A DNA stretch of 64,000 bases from Guyanagaster necrorhizus (taxonomy: Eukaryota > Basidiomycota > Agaricomycetes > Agaricales > Physalacriaceae), in NCBI RefSeq assembly GCF_019112545.1, contig NW_025064896.1, positions 731,689 through 795,688 of the forward strand. The letters run 5' to 3'. The position numbers and the translations under genes were made by a program. Below are positions 24,057 to 34,778 of this stretch, in pieces. The notes under the pieces are model-generated. The model searched no databases and was not told where the DNA came from. It was given only the letters and a program-made list of their open reading frames with translations. Numbering within the stretch: the first letter of the stretch is position 1; each line of letters begins with the position of its first letter.

Positions 24057-24738
24057 ATGAACGTCAGTTCAGTTTCTCATAACCAAAGGACTGCTCATCG
24101 ACCCCATCCCTTCGAAGATGCCATACAATCTACGCCCTCATCTAGTCCATGCTCTTCTCCCTCGCCCCAATCTGACATTGATTCCGACGATGGGTTTTGG
24201 ATCGGCGAAACGGAATTACAATCAGTCATCGCGTCTATCCCAGAATCCCAGCTTCGTGATATCATTGATAAACTGGCGAGAGGCAACTCGTTTATACGTC
24301 GCGCCTTTGTTCGCGAACTGCGCTGTAGGTCAGCAGACACGACGCCATCTAGCTCCCCGTCCCGACAGCGACGGAAAGTTCTACACAAAAAGCGGCGCAG
24401 CGCCGAACGAGCACCTTACTTCCCGTGTTCCACAACATCACCATCATGCATCAACTGCGGCAGGGTTTTTCTGAATGGGTGGGACCATGGCCTTCAACAG
24501 TGTCTGTCTGATGGTCCCTGTGCCTATCATCCAGGTACGTCTTTATAAGAACGTAAGTTTACTACATAACCTCAACTATCGGCATTTTGCAGGAGCACTA
24601 GAAGTGTTTGAATTCTCGCCGACGATCAACACACATGGAAGGCCTGGACATACAATGAAGATGTGGACGTGCTGTGAAGGGGATCCGGATACGTCCGGAT
24701 GCGTATTTGCGAATACGCATCACGTAGGATCATTTTAA
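24057..24738 (+). CDS. Hypothetical protein with C-x2-C / YHPG / WTCC zinc-type motif (copy 2)
   Basis: A tandem paralogue of the gene at 23,084. Exons 24,057-24,534 and 24,593-24,738 have a 58-bp intron in exactly the same place, inside HPG, and sum to 624 nt or 207 residues in frame. The order is a Ser/Pro-rich acidic N-terminus, a helical block (ESQLRDIIDKLARGN, RRAFVRELRCRS), a basic linker (RQRRKVLHKKRRS), then CINCGRVF ... CAYHPG and MWTCCEGDPDTSGCVF...HH. The shared intron phase, shared motif order and about 330 bp spacing show a local duplication. The linker is much more basic than in copy 1 and could be a nuclear signal. Function is unknown; zinc binding is inferred only from Cys/His spacing. 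Confidence 0.72.
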
Positions 24739-25473
24739 ATTTCACGGCCTGAGTAAGTCCGGGGCCACATCCCGTTCCGACGTACTTTTAAGTTTCCATC
24801 ACTGATCGGTTTTAGATCCATTTACATACGAAGTTCTGCCGTCCTGGAGTCTTATTTCCTAGCAGTTCAAGTCGTCCTGCTTATATAAAATACACGCTTT
24901 TCATGCGTTTCCCCAACATCAAAGCATAGTTACCATGTACCTTCCTCACACTCTATACAGGTTTACATCACATCAGATCTCGGTCGTCTCATAGCCAACT
25001 AATACAGTTTTTCCCAGCGGCGCGAACCACATTGCGAGGTTCTATTAGGAGGAGAGTATAAAGGCTGTCTCCTGGATACCGTTTACATACGCCGAGTACC
25101 AAGCACAATGTTTCTTTCGACACAACGTGTCATGGAAAGTTCCGCTCTCCCAGCCCTGGCAATTTTATTGAGCTTTTGACGGAAGCGTCGTGTATATTTC
25201 ACGTCGTCGCGGGGTTTGAACCATTTGAAACACTCCTCTTATTCCGAAGCGGCGCATAATGTGGCATCTGCGAGCATTCGCTGCCACTATTATTTTAACA
25301 AGGGTTTTGTCACTCCCCTGTTGATACCCCACATTGCATGTCGGTGCTGTAGCTTCGCTTCTCTCACTCTAGCCACGGACCATGTGCTTCGTAGGATGGT
25401 GTATACATCTATTAAAAATAATCTCTACGCAATATGAGCAGTATTAAACGACGAAGAGGATATTCAAAGACAT
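24739..25473. other. Intergenic, no gene recognised
   Basis: Between the zinc-motif gene and the convergent alpha-galactosidase gene. A TATA-like GTATAAAGG lies at 25,057, but no open frame of convincing character follows. Confidence 0.4.
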
Positions 25474-28128
25474 TTACAGCTGAAAAAACAAACGTTACCG
25501 CCATGAGGTTCGAATTGAACGTCGACGGCATGCTCAAGGAGGATACTTTCGTGCCGTTACGATCAATACACCAATTATCTGACCACCACTCATAGAAGGC
25601 ACATTTCGGCCATAGGTTTTCGGGCTCGTCACCAGCGTCTCGCAATAAGAGCGCCACAACACCATGGGCGGGGACGGAATGAGCAGTAAATTCGCGGACA
25701 GCTGTGCCGTTGTCTGTATGGGTCCAAAGGTCCTGGATGAGGCGAATTAGAACCACGGGTTTCTCAGGTAATGAACGCATCTGCATACCCGAACTAAGTA
25801 TTGGCTTCCCGCACGCATCCAAGGTGATTCTGTTAATCGAAATGTCATATCCGTTGCTTCTTCATGCACATTTATCTATGAGGCAAATTTTAGCTCAGGA
25901 ACCTCAGTGCATGGTGACAACCGTACCAACATAAAAACTGTCCCATTTTGACTAAGCCCGCTCCAATACTGAGCTGGGTATCTTGGATCATTTGTATAAT
26001 CAGGCTAACAAACGGGGGACGGTCAATGTGGCGGCGCGTTTAGGGGAAGAACAAAAAGCCTACGTTATAGCCCCATCTAAACGGTATTATTCCCGTGCCT
26101 ACGATGGGATCCTGGTTAATGGCAATTATTTCTTCATTCTTGAGAATGTCTAAGGTTTGATTAGATATTGATTTGAGCTAGGAGCGGGGACGAATTAGGC
26201 AGATAATGCTCAATGGAAGAGAAGACTGACATTAGTTCCCTGTTATTGTCATAGATCAGTAAGGGCTCGAAGATAAGCTAGATCCAACTGACTATCAACA
26301 ACGGTGATTTCATTAAGGCCCACACAGTAAAGTGGGTCTTAGATTCTTCATACGATAAACCCTTATTGCCGCTACAAGACAATTAAATGGTTACGCTAGC
26401 CAAGAACAAACGAAACTGACACTTCTAGCTGTCACGGGTCAATAGAGAACGGATCAGTGCTAGGGCTAGATAAGAGACTAGAAATCTACATACGATATCC
26501 ATATCATTGTGACCATAAAAATCCGACGCCCAAGCGTGGAAGGAATTTCTACCGCAAAGTCAGTGAGACTGGCGAAGGGAATTGACTCCGATCTTACTGA
26601 TTGATAATGCTAGCAATTGATGACCATCGTGCGGCTAGGTATTCGAAGTCAGATGGAGATCCCAAAAGGCAAGAAAAGCTGACATACAGATGTCATCTGT
26701 TGTCTGCGGGCTATCAGTTTACACTGTCGGAGAAACAAGAACTTGAACTCACCCTCCAGGAATGACCAAGATTTCTGGCCCAGAGCCAGGGCTGCAGCTG
26801 GAAGATAACGATCATCAGGACACGATACGCATAGCGCATCGACGACATCCGACTTACTCGACCCCATTGACAAATAGAATACAGCATCGGAGGCCTTCCG
26901 GTGGTACTCGCAAGGTCTGTTATCGCATTGGCCATCCTCGAAAATTCTGCAGAGGTTATTATTATATCCGCATCACAGCCTAGAAATGCTCACGTACTCC
27001 CAATCATGCCCTCACGGATAACATCATCGAATGGCACTGATATATTGATCATTACAAGGAGTACAGGCCGAAAGTCGAGGAACAACGCCACCTGCGCAGT
27101 TGTCGTATCTGTTGATGTTGCAACCGTCGGCAATTATTACGACGACGGGCATTTAGGACTCACTTGAGAAGGTCGAAACCCCACGTCTCACGGAAAAGTC
27201 TTACATCTCTGCAATCGTATGAGTGAGTGCGACCGCTTCTTCAAGGAGCCTCGAACCTTTCTTCGTTCTGGTATGATCCGGGATACATCTGGCAGGTGTA
27301 CCAACCTGAATCGCCGTACTAGGGAAAGATAAGGTTCATGTTAGACATCGAGACACCAGCCTACAATGCCTGTTTTTCTACAACAAGAGAACATCATAAA
27401 TATGACTCGGTGGCCGCAAAGCAGGGATGAGCGTACAATCCAAGAGAATGTATACGGTTGGTGAGATTTCGCATTCCAGATGGAAACCTTTGGGCATCTT
27501 GTTACTGATATGAGTGCCAAGAAGGTCGCATGCATCAGGACATACTTTCCACGATGTCACCATCCGAGTTCCGCTGTTTCTCGGCATAGCAGTCATCTAT
27601 GTTCATGTATTCATAGCCCACTTCCTGATGTAGCTTCCATTAACGAACCAAATTAACTCGCAGTGCATGCACGCACCTTCAGACCCAGCGATACAATTAA
27701 TTCGGCCGTCTCGTATATTGTATCTTCGTCAATGTTACACTATGAATCAGACTCAAAGATGAGAAGGACCACAGGAACGCGGACTTGACAAACATAGTAG
27801 GCATTCCAAGCTGCAGAGGGTCAGGAACGGGGAGCAGAAGACATGCTTTGGAGAAACGACAAACTGTTGTAACCCATGACTGCAAAGGTCCGTCAGCGAA
27901 CGCCTAACAACAGAGACACGAAGTCTACGAACATGGAAGTCGGCCAACCCCATTCTCGAGCGCGAAAACTGGCAATGACTCGGAAATGAGGCTGAAGAAA
28001 AAACAGACTGCGGAAAGAACGACGATCGGAGAGGCTAGTACTATATCAAGTGAACATGTGAGGGCGGGTTGGGCGGGTTTTGATCACGTACCTCCTCGTT
28101 CTGAAGCGCTAAACAGACGTGTCGACAT
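25474..28128 (-). CDS. Alpha-galactosidase, glycoside hydrolase family 27, 25 exons
   Basis: A secreted enzyme that removes terminal alpha-1,6-galactose from galactomannan or raffinose-type sugars. Exons (high to low): 28,128-28,092; 28,034-27,933; 27,879-27,865; 27,810-27,794; 27,739-27,677; 27,624-27,546; 27,497-27,437; 27,377-27,365; 27,318-27,257; 27,208-27,164; 27,108-27,092; 27,036-26,998; 26,946-26,858; 26,797-26,753; 26,703-26,688; 26,634-26,598; 26,548-26,494; 26,428-26,421; 26,371-26,293; 26,239-26,231; 26,177-26,064; 26,004-25,927; 25,875-25,789; 25,732-25,547; 25,479-25,474. They sum to 1,359 nt, 452 residues, one open frame. There is a hydrophobic signal segment ending near VFA, then MGYNTWNAYYC, MNIDDCYAE, LLKYDNC (nucleophile Asp), SWRTTDDI (acid/base Asp region), FYGHNDMDILEV, KSPLLIGTN and VPAHGVVAL. 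Every block matches the family order. The first and last exons are the least certain. Confidence 0.88.
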
Positions 28129-28765
28129 CGTAAAAGGACGGGGGCTCTTGGTCATTTGACTTGCCACGGGCGTAGTGCTGGTAAGAGCCAAACCGGCCGG
28201 TACCGCAGTCAGTTATTGAGTCCTCCCAACATTGTTGATATCTCTCATGGGGGCAACAGATAAGGCTGCGTTTCAGGATCTATTCCCAGCCCTTGAGGTT
28301 ACGTACACCAAAAAGAATAGGCCAGCCACAAGGATGTAGCATATGAATCCGTAGTCCTTCCAAGAGGTTGACGAGCTTAGGGATCTTGCGCGGTTGCGCA
28401 GCCAGGGACACTCACAGGTAGTCCGATCTAGCACCGGCAGCCCGAGTCATCGCAACTGCAATAAGCGACCAGTTCCCATATCCAAGATGTAGGACTTTTG
28501 ATCTTCCGTTATGTTAAAGCTGGTATGGGGTAGAGGGACGTTTTCCTTCTATTTGGAAAGGAAATGCTGCAAGGCAGCTTCGTGAGCGCGAGAGAGCGAG
28601 CATTGCCGAGGCGCCGACCTGTGGTGCGTTGTACCGTCACCCGACCTTGAGCCGAAGCCAAGGTTGCGGAACTTCGGGGCAACTGTTGCCAAGCAAATGA
28701 CCTGTGGCTGTGAGGCATCATGTGACCTAGTTTTTGCCTTTTCTATCTCCGGCTGCTTTGTCACC
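28129..28765. promoter_or_regulatory. Divergent intergenic region between the alpha-galactosidase gene and the + strand gene
   Basis: About 640 bp separates the proposed starts at 28,128 (minus) and 28,766 (plus). A minus-strand open frame at 28,549-28,767 has no recognisable content. No clear TATA or operator could be assigned, so this is labelled from position only. Confidence 0.3.
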
Positions 28766-30774
28766 ATGTCGGTCTTCCGGTCCCTAGGTAGGCAAGATCG
28801 CGGTGGCGTGGATTAAGTCACGGTCGTTTAGTGCCCAACAACACTGCAGTGTGGTGTCTTTACAGGGGAGGCAGAAAGCCTTGTTCTGTTGGACACGCCA
28901 TACTGGGCATGCGGTCAGCAAGACGTACTGCCGTTAGCAGGCCAACAAACTTTGCGAATTTAGCGTGGAAGGCATATTAACAGAACGGACACAATCGTCC
29001 TTGATCAACGAAGTCGCGACGCCTTTGGTGGAAGCAAAACATAATTGTCAGAATATGTACTAGGTGTATTTGTAAAAAGGAATAAACAGGAGAGGAAAAT
29101 CTTAGGTCCGGATGTCAAACAGGTCTGGAACGGAATGTCATGACTTCGGCAACCATGGCCCGACCCGCACACTGCATATAAGAAACCGTTGGAGATGGTG
29201 CAAGATTTGAAGGAACATGTGGGCATTAAAGGAGGCACGTACATGATGCAGCCGAACGCGAGAGGAATATAACGACAGAAATGTTTGTATTACATGCGCC
29301 AACAGTCTATCCCGATGAGAAACATTTCCCGGAACAACGATAATACACTCACAAGTGGCGACCAAGCAACATCCCCGAACCACATGGGGGACATTCAAGA
29401 TCGTTAATGGGTATCTCCACGACCTCGGTGTCATCTTTATCCTCCATCTCTTCGTTTTCCTGCGTATGATTTCAGTATAACGCAACACGTCGTATTCTAC
29501 GAAATGGAACATGCGAACTTAATTCCCGTGCATCGGAGGCGGATGAGATGGCGGATTGTGTTGATCAAGGAGTATATGACGAGGCTTGTTCGGACGCCTT
29601 TGGCGTCGTCACTTTTTGGTTCCTTTATGAGATTATGTTGGCATCGTTGATGGGCCACTGGTAGGTGACGCTGAACCCATACTGATATAGAAATGGAGAA
29701 AATCGGGGTAGGTCACTTTATATTTTCTGGGGAGGGTTCTCATGGATTTCGCCCGATCTCCAAAACCAGTCCATCTCTTACGTTGGAGTCGGCGGGATAA
29801 CAAAGGGGAGGAATGATTTCATACAAGTTATTGTGCGAAAGGTTTCTTCAGCGTCAACGCACGCGTCGTCTTGGACGAGCATGTCAGTCTCTTCAGAGGT
29901 GGGAGACACGCTTGTTATATTCACGTGACCGTGTCTGACTGGTTCTAGATGGTTCCGCACCGTTACCTGTCTCCTCCGGCCCGGTACCGTATAAGTGCAA
30001 AAATTGCCTCGAGTCGTCTCCCGGCCTTGTTGCAGACTCGTTTATGCATATGGCTGACGAGCCCCCCTCGGACGCTATTGGCAAGGAGACATCGGATCCA
30101 GGTACGATCGGATTAACTGCGATGTGGAGCGAAACGTCATCATTTCATCATAAAGACGACAGGCATAATATGTGCGCGACAGAGGAAGAGGTGGGGTCTT
30201 TCTCATTCCATTCTTTCCCCTCATTCATTTTCTAACAGCCGTTGCTACAGTCATCGAAACCTACGGTTGCTGTCCCAACAATGTCATTAGGACCAACTGA
30301 ATTGAGGCTACACTCTCCTTCTGAAATTATCGGGACACCTTTCGATATCGAATCTCCTCGATTCGAATACCCTTTCCCCGAGCCCTCATCAAGCCCAGCG
30401 GAGCCGCTGAATTGTCTCGCATCTGCTGCGTCTTCGATATCCAGTTTGCAATCACCGCTCAATCACATAACAGCTATCCACCTTCCTCAACCTGACATTC
30501 CGTCCTTTGTTCCCGTCCGCACAAAAGTGCGTACAGAAACGATCCCGATACCCCCTGGCTTGGTTGAAAAACGCCATCGATGGAGTCTCATCGAGCGCAG
30601 AGTGAGCGAAGATAGCACTAATTTAAATAAGGGTAATGTTGCATCTCGGTATTGATTCATTTCCTGACTGTTGATTCTATAGGCGATGTGCAGTTCGGAC
30701 GCGGTAGCGGTAAATTCGCCGATGCATTGTCCCGGTCCATGAATGTTGAATTTCTGAATCGCAGCGGAAAGTGA
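28766..30774 (+). CDS. Intron-rich hypothetical gene, probable membrane segments, 5' structure unresolved
   Basis: The 3' end is well supported. An exon at about 30,251-30,631 (SSKPTVAVPTMSLGPTELR, Pro/Ser-rich) joins through a short intron to GDVQFGRGSGKFADALSR and a stop at 30,772-30,774. An upstream exon (about 29,955-30,101) has KCKNCLESSPG. An exon beginning after TTTCAG at 29,475 reads YNATRRILRNGTCELNSR and a hydrophobic stretch (FGVVTFWFLYEIMLASLMG). Another possible hydrophobic run precedes it. A start at 28,766 with a consensus donor is plausible but the exons between 28.8 and 29.4 kb could not be joined in frame. I do not recognise the family; a multi-span membrane protein with a long cytosolic tail is the best description. 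It could be decayed in its 5' half. Confidence 0.4.
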
Positions 30775-31440
30775 GCGGCAGGGGCGGCGCAGCTCTTCAG
30801 CAGGTCGCGAAAACAATACCAATGTGTCTCGATAAGTTGGCTTCATGAGTGAGCAACTCCCTATTTGATATCTCATCTCCCACTCTAATCTGAAAGTTAG
30901 CTATTTTCCTCCGGTACTAATTTATTACGTGTGTCGCCGCTATGATCATGCTACTACAGAAAACCCTCATTAACGGCTCAGCTGTCATCACGAAGGCGTG
31001 ATGACTCGCAGGACGGGTCTTTGACGCCGCTTTTCACGACTTCGACGATTCTTATGACAGTTTTCATCATTGCTTTCTTTGCTTTCGCTAAACATCTGTT
31101 TGGAAAGGCTAATCGTACATGCAAAACCTTTCTCCCTTATCGTACATGTTTTATAAATACCACGTATGCTGTATACATGTATAGTACCATCACCGTTAAG
31201 GTTCTAGTATTTAGGTGTAGACCAGTTGCCTTTGATCAATTATACATAAATATGCATGCACATTGTCAGTGTCAATATCATCACTTTGAGATGAACAGTA
31301 ATGCTCCAGCCATTCGCCCGGATATCAGCAGGGCACCCTCGGAAATGGGAAATGCGTGAGTCTCATCAAACTTTGGCTACCTATTTAACTACATCTTCTA
31401 CACACTAATAGTTAGGTAATAGAATCAATGTTATGAAGTA
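30775..31440. other. Intergenic, no gene recognised
   Basis: A 112-codon + frame at 31,021-31,359 starts with a hydrophobic run but has no recognisable domain or promoter. I did not call it a gene. Confidence 0.4.
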
Positions 31441-32238
31441 CAGTCAACTCTCTAATAACCCATACGTCTAATAACCCATACTCCCCCATACTCCATAGAT
31501 TTTTGGATCCACTGACCTCATTCACAGGGAAATTGATGCCATAAACCCATACCCCATACCCCATAGCTTTTTCCAAGAATCCACTCTCTGGTACCCCATA
31601 GATACTTAGTCATTATGCTGACAGTAGCATCTAGTGATGTCAATTTAAGGGAGCAGGATGGTTGCTATGTCAGGGCTGTTGTTAGAGAAATGTAAAAACT
31701 CTCATGTGCCATTATCAACTGCCCCTACTGCCCTTTCTGTTGTGCTAGAAGTCCTAGTATGACATTTCCAACCATTCATGAATTGAAAAAAGCCCTCCAA
31801 ACCTGCAAAGGTGATACTGAGGCAAAGCAAGCAAGTATTCTTGCTAGGCTCACTGAAAAGGGATCAGTCTCAGCAGAGGAAGAAGTGTGGTTGGATGAAG
31901 CAGGAAATTTTGTTGATGAGAACATCATCATTGAGAAGCTTGAGTCAGCATCAGATTTTGAAGCTGCATTCAAGAGTTCACATCAAGATCATGGATGATC
32001 CATTCACTCAGAACTTGGAAAGCATCTTGGCTTTGTTCAGACAAAAAACAAGGCTTGATGAGGCTAATTCACTTCAGGACAGCCAGATTATGAGCTACTT
32101 CACTTCTAAATAGCAAGTATGTTATATTATAGGCCTATTAACAAAATATAAGCCCCTATGGGGGCCTCGAAGTTGATCTACAATGTCCTCTCTCCAACCC
32201 CATAGTCTTCTGTAACCCATAGCTCTGAGAGTCAACTG
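31441..32238 (+). mobile_element. Pogo/Tigger-like DNA transposon deletion derivative with TA target duplication
   Basis: The left end CAGTCAACTCTC (31,441) and right end GAGAGTCAACTG (to 32,238) form terminal inverted repeats with one transition, flanked by TA on both sides, as in Tc1/mariner-pogo elements. Sub-terminal repeats of CCCATA follow on both ends. The interior keeps a 79-codon frame (31,759-31,998: FPTIHELKKALQTCKGD, VWLDEAGNFVDE) and a further frame at about 32,000-32,110. Together they could be the far C-terminus of a transposase. The catalytic core is missing, so the copy would need a transposase in trans. Confidence 0.7.
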
Positions 32239-32633
32239 TAAATAGAATGAAGTCTGAGGAGACCATTCTTCCTTGCTTGACACTCAACAACCCCGAGTAT
32301 GTGTGACACTTGACAGTCCACTGCAGGGAATTTCATAATCATTCATGACTGGGTCAGTGACTGTGCCCAAAATCTGGCACTGGAATGAATGTGAGACGGG
32401 ACAGCTATCCACTTCCCTGACATAAAGCAGTGCTTCAATGGCAGCAACGGCGGAGCCTTGGAAGCATCTGACAGAGCCAGTCAGCCTCGACGATCTTGCA
32501 GAAGCTACAAAAACACTCCTTCCCCCAGAATGTACACGTGATCTGATGAATACCGCGCTGTTTTGTTCTATTTGTGTCAATCCTTCTTGTCTTCCTACCG
32601 CGAACCTTCGCATGTTGCCGCTCCATTTTTCAG

Positions 32634-33952
32634 ATGAGCGCTCGACATCCTTTCGTTCCCACAAGGTCTCGCCCAGCGTCGCGGGCAGCTCATCAAAATT
32701 CCCCTGCCCCTCTTCAAAAGTCTGCTTTTGCTCCCGATAGAACGGATCCGCTTCATTCGAATGCAGACGCTAATGGAAACACTGACAGTGCGCCGCCTCT
32801 GAACCTCCAGAATCTGATGAAGAAGAAGTCTTTTGTTTCCGGCAAAAACACCATCTCTGCACCTGGACGACGCGCGTCAACCTCAGAACATGCGATAGAG
32901 AAGGAGAAGGGGCCTCTGCCTGGATTTCCCAGGCGCGTCCAGACGTCGACTCCCAACATCGTTGCCCCGCATCCTCTGCCAATGTCTCTGCCAATGTTTC
33001 CGCTCTTTGCTGGCGCTGATCTCGCCGTTAAAGCAACTGATCCCTCCCATCCTCATACTCTGCAATCGCCTACCGAAAAGGACCCGCATATACCCACCTC
33101 TTTTGCTGTTCCTGATGTCTCTTTTGCATCTCCTGTCAAGCCGAACACGAAATTTCAACACAAGTCGCAGCCTCATCCTGGTGGCCCTTATCGCGCAAAC
33201 GAAAATAGGAGTAAGCGAAGTAGGAGCGAGTTAGGTGAAGACGATCTAATGTATGCCTATGATACGGGCTATGGTTCTGGTCAGAATAAGAGATACAAAA
33301 TGGATGGTCCAGACGTATGTGCCCTCGTCTATTTTCGTGTCATTCTCAGATCTTTGATCATAGAAACATCCTGGATCATTCTCCCCTGACCCTCTGTCAA
33401 GTCCGATGCGCCACTCGGAATACCGCAACAGTCCTACAAGTTCAAGTCGTGGACATCGTCAACACCCGGGCAACGAATCCTTCCATGACTACGAAACTCA
33501 CACCTTATCACAGGGCAACAATGAAGGGACCCTCGATAAACTTCTTGGACGTGATGCCAACCTGTTCGTCGAAGAGCATATGGACAATTATGAGGTCCTG
33601 ATGGAGAAATGGAAGAACTGTACCATAGACGAATGGGTTGCTGGGGCAGATGGTGAGCATTCATGCATCGCACTATGTGTTGTGTCGCCTAATTTGCTTT
33701 CAGTCATTATGGTCAAGTACTCAAAGATACTCGAGTTCGTTAAGGCTCATATGACGTACGCTTTCATGGTTCTAGAAATTTTGTTTGTTGACTCTGTGAC
33801 GCCGCAGGATGAAGCTCAAGTTATTTGCAACCTTTGATAAGCAAGTCGATTCTCATGGCGTTGTTCTCGAGGAGCGTCAGAAGGTGCTAGCTGGGGTAAA
33901 GCAGAGCTTGGTGAGTGAGAGCGGAAATATTCTGGGAAGAGATTCGTTGTAG
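32634..33952 (+). CDS. ECM11-like protein (possible meiotic chromosome protein)
   Basis: Four exons: 32,634-33,314, 33,364-33,652, 33,704-33,755 and 33,808-33,952. They sum to 1,167 nt and close in frame (388 residues). The first 270 residues are low-complexity and basic/Ser/Pro-rich, with a possible nuclear signal (ENRSKRSRSELGEDD). The C-terminal 110 residues are a coiled helical domain: LDKLLGRDANLFVEEHMDNY, TIDEWVAGADV, KYSKILEFVKAHM, KLKLFATFDKQVDSHG. This order of a helix with acidic residues, a -DEW- turn and two charged helices resembles the C-terminal domain of ECM11, a SUMO-modified component of the yeast synaptonemal complex. The match is by pattern only. The start follows a TTTTTCAG sequence, so a 5' non-coding or short coding exon from about 32,438 is possible. 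Confidence 0.55.
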
Positions 33953-34778
33953 TTCTGGTGAGCGCTCGCCCATGGTGTAATCTCCATCGTGCAACAGTAT
34001 TAGCTTGCATCCTCCATGCTGTTGCAATTCCAACTTTTTTTTGCCCTGTAGCCATTCGGAGGTCACACAAGTTTATCTTTCAAGCCTCATGACCTGCTAT
34101 TGACCAATTTGGGGTGAGGGTCCCCTTCGATAAGTGCTGCGGCATGTCGCTCTATTCCAACTGCCGCCATCGCGGAAGCGGAAGAAAGTAAGGCATTCTC
34201 ACTTCGATGGCATCTACATCTGATACCTGTTCCCGCACCACCGCATCTTCTGTTTCACATTTTGAATGCAACTTTTGAGGCCCGCACATCATCCTTGACT
34301 GGCCTGCTACGGCGATTGAGTGCCTCGAGTGTAACAATAGACAAGTTGAGTGGTCTGCGAAGGCAAATAATTCATTTGTGCTCACACGACCAAAAATGTG
34401 AGTCGTCCTCAGTCTTGTTTCCGAAATGCCGCCGCCAGAATCCAACATTTCTTCCATCACGTTTCCATCAGTGGCCGGGGATGCCATCCGAATGTCAGAC
34501 TGAAGAGCCGAATCTTTTATGTACATCTGTTGTCTGAGATCTTCCGTTTACACGTGGTAAGGGCACGACCAAGTGGCGGTGTCATGGGCTGACCGCTTGT
34601 CGCCGTACAAGTACCTTAATTCGTCACTTCCTCCAGCTCACTGGGCACTGCGGCCAGTAAACGCTCTGTCCACGCATTTTGGCCAACGCAAATAACGGAT
34701 CCTGATGACGAGCAGCGAAATGAGGTGCGCTATCCTAACCTCTTGCAGACATGATTTGCGTAACGATTTCGGACCAGC
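33953..34778. other. Intergenic, no gene recognised
   Basis: The open frames here (34,152-34,526 minus; 34,262-34,537 plus) overlap each other and show no motif. The region separates the ECM11-like gene from the F-box gene on the same strand. Confidence 0.4.

Noticed and set aside
25200..25225. tRNA-like GGTTCAAACCC motif on the minus strand
   Set aside because: The flanking bases cannot form a T-arm and no acceptor stem or D-arm could be placed.
25412..25822. Single 136-codon minus-strand ORF as an independent gene
   Set aside because: It is the last exons plus introns of the alpha-galactosidase read through; the intron-removed frame gives VRDLWTHTDNGT and ends at 25,474.
29360..29475. Minus-strand acidic frame with C-x2-C (ENEEMEDKDDTEVVEIPIND... 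CPPC) looking like a sirtuin zinc region
   Set aside because: The downstream HVVWFGE-type block and the N-terminal GAG..SGIP motif of sirtuins are absent. The acidic run is the antisense shadow of a hydrophobic/Leu-rich + strand stretch.
34152..34537. Overlapping open frames on both strands downstream of the ECM11-like gene
   Set aside because: They overlap each other, have no motif and do not extend through introns.
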